From the NCBI RefSeq assembly GCF_905163445.1, contig NC_053191.1:16678001-16742000 (forward strand): a stretch of 64,000 bases of DNA, read 5' to 3'. Origin of the DNA: Pararge aegeria (taxonomy: Eukaryota; Arthropoda; Insecta; Lepidoptera; Nymphalidae). The first letter of the stretch is position 1. Each line of letters starts with the position of its first letter. Shown here one piece after another: positions 58,076 through 64,000 of the stretch. The position numbers and the translations under genes are program-made. A model generated the notes under the pieces. That model ran no database searches and was not told where the DNA came from. It was given only the letters and a program-made list of their open reading frames with translations.

Positions 58076-59539
58076 TATATATATTTATATATATATTAAC
58101 TACTTAGTAACTTGTATCTTAACTAAAGACAAAGCCAAAACTGAATACGTTCGTCTAACAAATGATAGCAGTTTTCATATCTTTTCATCACACATACCCG
58201 CTTAATGTGTCTATGGAATGAAAAGTTTCTAATCGAATAGTGTCACTCTACTACAAACACTTGTATTATTATTGCTATATTATTGTTAAACGACGTAGGT
58301 AAGTATGTTACGAAGTACCTACCTAGATGCTTAAACATAATCAGTATAACTTCGCTTTTTAAATCTAGGCATCTTAAGTGTTTTTTTTCTTACTTTTCTC
58401 ATAACGTATGTTGCATCTCTTGACGTGTTACTTATTACCTACAACCCCTTTTACAATTCCCTTCTTGCAGCCTCGCACGACACCCTCGGGGAGAAGGGAA
58501 TATAACAGAGAACGGGCGGCAGAGTTATCTGTGCTACTGCAGCCACTGTGCCCAGCGTGGAGATTATATGCAAACCCTCCCGTTGGAGAGGCCTTTAGTC
58601 CAACAGAGGTATGTTAGGCTATTGACGATGACGATGTATGCTTTTATTATTTTCACAACGTTCTTTACAATAAAAAGTAATTGAAATATTGCATAAATAA
58701 TACGGCATGCAAGAACAAACTGAGTGTATTGAACAGAGTGACAAACATTCTTACAATTATTATTCATTGTTAAGTCAACATCTAAGGATGCTCCGGTTTC
58801 GAAGCGAAACGTGCGTAGAGGGTACATTGCAGAAGATCTATTTGGTCTGGTTCTGAGTATAAGGATTGAAGAAATTATAAATTACACCATACAGATTCTC
58901 TCTCTGCTCAGATTCGGGCGTTTGTGGCCGCAAAGCAGAAGAGCAAATTAAGCTTAAATTTCATAATATATCATGGATTTCCGCAAAGTAACGCCTGCTT
59001 CTATTCAATATTGGACGAACATTCTACAGACATAACGTCTTAACATGAAAATAAATTTTAAAATTATATTCTTTGATCACTCTTAATTTTTCACACAGGG
59101 AAAACGGTGCGGTTATGAGGGTGTTGCACCCTCTAAAACTGTGTGTCCCTCGACGATACGAGAGCACGTTATTGCTCTTGCTTATTTACCGCACCCTCGC
59201 ATTCTTTGAGCACCCTTAACGTGTACCTACTTTATCAAAGGATTTTCTTTAAAATTCTACCCCTAAAGAGTTTAAACAGGGGAAAGTCTGACAAAAAAAA
59301 ACAATTATCCATTTTTTTCATTCTTTTTTATTTTACAGAAATGTGTGCTGTTCAAAAATTTATATTATGTTTAATTTTTATGTATCAGAACCTTTTTTTT
59401 ATATTAAATAAACTTTTTCCTTTGTGTAGGTCTATAACGCTAAATCGACGGTAATGGCTGGATTTTTAAAAGACTCTTTCACCTTATTAGTTTCAACGCT
59501 ATTTGTTTTTTCGTTTGGTATCAACGCTATAACCCCTTG
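58076..59539. other. Intergenic, no gene recognised
   Basis: AT-rich. 58470-58620 is a repeat D copy (CTGTGCCCAGCGTGG). No exon-like frame seen. Confidence 0.4.
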
Positions 59540-59796
59540 CACAGCAAGCATGGTCAGGAGAGAATTATCTCCCCGGGGGAAGGATACAAATTTATGTTCT
59601 GTCACAGCTTTATCAACTCTCAGAGCACTAGCGTACAAGTGGAAATAATATCCAAATAATATATGTGTCATAATAAACGGGGGTAAACTTCTCTATTCCA
59701 TGTTCCCATGCGTTAAAGCCAGGTGGACACGTTAATTATATCCCAGGGGATATAATCGGGGTATATAATTTTTGTCTCCTGCCTGTGCTAGCCCTA
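59540..59796. mobile_element. MITE-X copy (257 bp)
   Basis: CACAGCAAGCATGGTCAGG at the left and TGTCTCCTGCCTGTGCTAGC at the right form diverged inverted ends. The interior is closely similar to 6904-7161. No target duplication survives. Confidence 0.6.
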
Positions 59797-61970
59797 CTGA
59801 GTTATTCTTAACACTGAGCAGAAATGCCTAAGAGCCTCTAAAATAACAGCATATATTTTCCTCTACCACTGTCAGTTGTCACCATACAAAATATGACATG
59901 TGGTATACGAGTATCTCTGGAACTAATATTAATAGTGTTTTTAGTTATTCATATTTTAGTTCATTGGACACTCGTATTATAATTTACAGCATCACACAAA
60001 CAACGCCTATCGATTGGAAATGGCGTGAATCATTTGGAGACAAACCGAGATGTAGCAGTAGTAAATCTTTGCGGCTGAAGCCGCGGAAATATAACCGCCA
60101 TGCTTATATATGCCGTCAAGCAGCACAGCTGTGTTGAGTCGGTATGAAGGGCATGGTTGAATGTGTGATTACAGGCTTAATATCGCCACGGCAGCACGTT
60201 TCAGGACGTGTCAAAACTTTTTTTTTTTAATCTTTATTTTAAGAGATGATTCGCTGGGCAAATGCCTCTCTGTAATGTACAGTAAGCAGTAGTAGGACTG
60301 TCATCGAGCGAAGAATTTTTATTGTCTCTTCTCAATACCAATGCCAACCAATCGCAACAGTTTTCTTGATGTCATTGAATGTGGGTAGCCCAGCACACTG
60401 TTAAAATATCCAACGTAGCTCACAATTAGCTTATAAAAGTGCTGTCGACGGTAATCTTCCAACTTCCCTGCGAAGTGTTGCTCTGTATATTGGCGATGTT
60501 TTTACATAGGTATAAAAAAGACAACAGCCAATCCGGTGGTTATAATAGTTCAATGCTATCCCCGCAATGGCTGCGTCGGATATCTGTTCTTATTTTGTGT
60601 TTTCTTTTAGAGATACAATTGAGTATACCTACTTAGTATTATTATGTTTATAAAAACAAAATATTTACAGTTTACAGCATATAAAGATGATTGGTGTTTG
60701 TTGGCAAGATAACTTATCAGAGCGCGGCGGTATAAACTACAAATAATAATTAATATTTATCATAATCCGTATACAATTGTGATAAATGTATAAACTTATA
60801 AACAAGTAAAGTAGGTACCTACCCACCTACATATCAGTAGAACAGGGTTTATGGCCAGCCCCCCCCTATTCAATAACTTAATATCTTATAGTTGCTAACT
60901 ACTAATGTTATAATTTTGCTTTTTAAAAATTGAAACATAGGTACCTACCAAACGGCTTTTTTTTTTAATCTTAAAGGAAAGTTTATCAGCTTAGGTATAC
61001 AAACAGGTGTTATTTTATAGCAGTTGTCCGCGGCATTTTGGTTTTTTTATGAATCCTGCGGGAACCGTATATTTCTCCGGGATAAAAACAGCGTTTGTCT
61101 TAATACTACAGGGTTTAATCTATCCAGAATTCTATTCCAGAATTCACTGAAATTAGTTCAGTAGTTTTGCGTAAAAGAGTAACAGACATCCATCCATCCA
61201 CAAACAAACTTTCGTATTTATAATGTTAGTAGGATTACTTTTTTTTACATTCCGAAATATTGTGTTACCTACTCTTCCACTCCGGAAACTAACGACTTCA
61301 TTGATTTATATCGATGCAAGAAACACAGCAGCTAAAGCTTTCAGAGGGTATCTCTGGTGGTACTACTTCAACCTATTTATGTCATTTATAGACATTTATA
61401 TGATTCTATAATATATATTTTTATTACTTTAAATATAAAAATATCGTCTCTAAAGCCAATTTTGAAAAAAAGTATAAACGTGGTTGAAACGAATGAAGTT
61501 ATAGAATATTATGCCATCTAGTGAGTAGTAGCAGAAATATGGTATCAAAACGTTACACAGACCATATTGTATCCATTTTGTTTCCATTAATATTTTAATA
61601 AACGAAAATATCACTCAAACATTGTTTTCTGCCGAAGTTTCACCTGGTTTTTGAATAAAATATATCGAATATAAATTTATTACAGTTAAATATTACTTTT
61701 AGCAATGAAATAAAAAGGAACGCAATTGTGCACACAAAGAAATCATTCAAAATCAAAAAGCATCCACTCTACAGCGCCCTTGTCTATTCTTTTAGTATTA
61801 TTTTTGCGATATTGTGCCTTATGACTCACACTATAAGGTATAACTGATAAATCTGTAAGCTGAAGATAAGTTATTGCAACTGCTCACAAAAATCATAGTC
61901 AAACGAATTTTTTTATAGTCGTGATCCGAGGTGTGGTGTTGAAGCACAGTCAAAGTGAGCGTTGTTTACG
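59797..61970. other. Upstream flank of the Lachesin-type gene
   Basis: Mostly AT-rich without recognised genes. 61015-61236 is a Helitron-type relic (GTAACAGACATCC, CGTATTTATAATGTTAGTAGG). The stretch 61237-61970 lacks recognised repeats and is where the promoter would lie. A TTTTTTTATAG and an ACAGTC initiator-like word near 61910-61952 are only weak candidates. Confidence 0.4.
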
Positions 61971-63924
61971 ATGGCGAATAATTTCGAATTTTTTACAATC
62001 CTTTTGTTTTTAACTACTCTTGGTAAGTGAAAATAAATATATTTAAAATCAACGAATGCTACTTTGGGGAAAATGCATCACGATTTGTAAGGCTTCGCTC
62101 GGGAAACTGGTGTAAATTAGCTTTCATTTCGTCAATTGTTTCTGTTTACTACAATGTGACGAGTATCCAACGGTCAGAAATCGGCACACCCTGCTTATTA
62201 TTGTTATTTATTTTTTAAGCATTTAGATTTTAGAACATTTAAGGGCTGCATATGCTAAGTTTATTAAGAGCGAATTATAAGTACGCTAATAAACAAAACT
62301 GCATTATATCTTTAACAATAAGCTAATTAGATTGAATAACTGTTTATTTTAATATTTTTAAAAGATTTAAATGTATTCTATACACCTTTCCTCCGGATTT
62401 AATTCCCATGAAGTTCATAATTTATATTTCTTTATTCATTAAAAAATTGGAATAATTTAGGCTTAAAACTAATAATGTGTAAACGCCGCCGGCGTCATGT
62501 AGGCAACAGAAATAATGTCAATTATTCAAAAAACAATGTCTTATTAAAAACACGTCTTTAGGGACCTGAGAGAAGCGGAGCTTGTTGATTATTGTGTTAG
62601 TCTTAATCAAAGAAAAACATTATACCACGTACATTTGCGGATGGTATTGTAAAGTATCAAAATACTTATTTCGTTCTTGAGTTTTAAGAAACCTTAGTGG
62701 CATGCAAAGCTATGGAGTGTAAAACCTTCTGAAATATGCACTACTCTGGAAAATTGTGCATATTACATGACTTTGACAACAAGTTAGTGGTGGGATCCCA
62801 ACATGTCCTTGGTCTGAGACCATTACACCATCTGTATTCATGTAGCTTTAGTTTTCAAGATACCAGACAAAAGTCTGGTTGTCCATATAATAGTAATAGT
62901 AGTAATAAAGAAAGTTTTGATGGTCACCATAGGGTTTGCTCGAGTATGATACTTTTTATATAGAACCTATGGAATTGTCATTAAAGAATAGAATTTGTCC
63001 TTGTCTTCAATGAGCCTTGAAAGTTTCAGTATATAAAAAAGCCAGTTCATAGACAAACACAAGATTAAATTATTTACATTTTATGAAGACCAACTGTTCC
63101 ATTTTAAACCTTACAAAATTATTTTACCTGCGTTTAATCAACCCAGGTTAAATATTGAATCTAAAAAGTAAAAGTAATGTATAATCATCATCATCATCAT
63201 CATCATCTCAGATAGTAACCACAATCCACCCAACACAATATCAATAAAATATGACCACCGTAAAGAATGAAGTTCTTAGCCTAGCCTGTTTAGTGTATGT
63301 AGGCTTATATTAAACCCATACCTCTATAATTGGTTTCTACAAGGCATTGTATGGGGAAGCTAAATTGGTAGGCAGCAAATCTTTGTCTAAGGTTGGGAAC
63401 TACCTAGTCAAAGACTCCCACCAGATGAAAAATTTTCATAATGTCTTTATAAGTAGATTCATATTGATGGAATGGACACAACAACTGGAAAAAACTTTCT
63501 TACTGTACACAATGTTCTAGTTAAATGTCTTAAATTGATAAGAAAAGAAATCAATACATCCATTAATTATATTTGTTTTGCAGCCAACGGTCAGCGTACC
63601 CCAACTATCTCTCACATAACACAAGAGCAGATAAGGGATATCGGTAGTCAAGTTGACCTGGACTGCTCTGTCCATTATGCACAAGATTATCCTGTTTTAT
63701 GGGTAAGATTACAATAATCTTTATAATTATAGCTACTTACATTATATTAATATATTTAGATTTATAGGAATAAAATATATAATATTATTATCTTGTTACA
63801 GGTAAAATATGATCGCCTCAGGACAACTGAATCACTGCCACTGTCCACAAACTCGGGACTGATCATCAGGGATTCCAGATTCTCACTGAGATTTGATGAT
63901 GCATCAGCCACATATACCTTGTCC
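61971..63924 (+). CDS. Lac: Lachesin-like immunoglobulin-superfamily protein, 5' part
   Basis: First three coding exons, 61971-62022, 63584-63702 and 63802-63924, with GT/AG borders and phases 1 and 0. They encode 98 aa. Exon 1 gives a signal peptide (MANNFEFFTILLFLTTL). Exons 2-3 give the start of an Ig-like V domain: RTPTISHITQEQIRDIGSQV, then the first Ig cysteine in LDCSVHYAQDYPVLW with its tryptophan 12 residues on, and RDSRFSLRFD near the F strand. RTPTIS.I.QEQI.DIG and the YA..YPVLW region match what I know of insect Lachesin, a GPI-linked adhesion protein of septate junctions and neuronal surfaces. Exon 3 ends in frame at a GTGAGT donor, so the second Ig cysteine and later domains lie beyond the window. 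Paralogous amalgam/DPR-type proteins are less likely because of the N-terminal motif. Confidence 0.9.
63186..63207 (+). repeat. ATC trinucleotide repeat
   Basis: About seven ATC units in intron 1 of the Lachesin-like gene; probably the tail of a decayed SINE. The rest of intron 1 from 62023 holds no recognised gene. Confidence 0.7.
63300..63450 (-). mobile_element. Old SINE-A copy
   Basis: Diverged minus-strand SINE-A: AATTGGTTTCTACAAGGCA, ACTCCCACCAGATGA and TTTTCATAATG match 17738-17936. Lies about 130 bases before exon 2's acceptor. Confidence 0.5.
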
Positions 63925-64000
63925 GTGAGTATAATAAAAATTATTCATACATCTAACTACTCTCCTACGAGGCCTGCTAGGCTCTTGGAACTTGCTTGGA

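Noticed and set aside
63186..63207. ATC repeat as a regulatory element
   Set aside because: Same trinucleotide tails occur on SINE-B copies; simplest reading is a SINE tail.

Overview
The window is nuclear DNA from a lepidopteran, most likely a butterfly. Three lines of evidence point there: AT-rich sequence with widely spaced, spliced genes; abundant tRNA-derived SINEs that resemble the Metulj type of butterflies; and Helitrons with 5'-TC and 3'-CTAG ends lying between host A and T. Family names are recalled from memory, not searched. No prokaryotic operon, CRISPR array, rRNA gene or intact virus is visible.

Three protein-coding genes can be assembled exon by exon. (1) A secreted trypsin-like serine protease on the minus strand has six coding exons from 28086 down to 15606 and encodes 327 aa. 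(2) A zinc-dependent medium-chain alcohol/polyol dehydrogenase on the minus strand has nine coding exons from 54624 down to 41592 and encodes 342 aa. (3) The 5' end of a Lachesin-type immunoglobulin-superfamily gene on the plus strand has three coding exons from 61971 to 63924 and runs off the right edge. In all three, every joined splice phase agrees, and the dehydrogenase and protease joins give whole numbers of codons. The three genes have no evident functional link; this is an ordinary gene neighbourhood, not an operon or biosynthetic cluster.

Layout: 1-15.6 kb is intergenic and repeat-filled. It holds an 80-bp copy of protease exon 2 stranded inside a repeat at 5.2 kb. 15.6-28.1 kb is the protease, with introns full of SINE and LINE pieces. 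28.1-41.6 kb is intergenic, with an end-to-end Helitron and a nested hAT-like MITE. 41.6-54.6 kb is the dehydrogenase. 54.6-62 kb is intergenic, with a near-perfect 35-bp-arm palindrome. 62-64 kb is the Lachesin start.

Repeat families named here for cross-reference: SINE-M (Metulj-like, tRNA head, about 250 bp); SINE-A (tRNA head plus a 'locus-like' body ending in A-rich tail, about 300 bp); SINE-B (tRNA head, TGATGA-type tail, about 320 bp); repeat C (CAAAATT-flanked block); repeat D (block containing GTCGTACGAGG); repeat G (about 350 bp block bearing CACGTGCATAG); MITE-X (TIR CAGGGCTAGC); LINE 3' modules (GATAAGGCCGCC motif and AATAAA tail). No wholly new biological system was found. The most unusual observations are the captured protease exon, a retroelement whose target-site duplication includes a splice donor of the dehydrogenase gene, and several nested insertions whose target duplications can be read directly.
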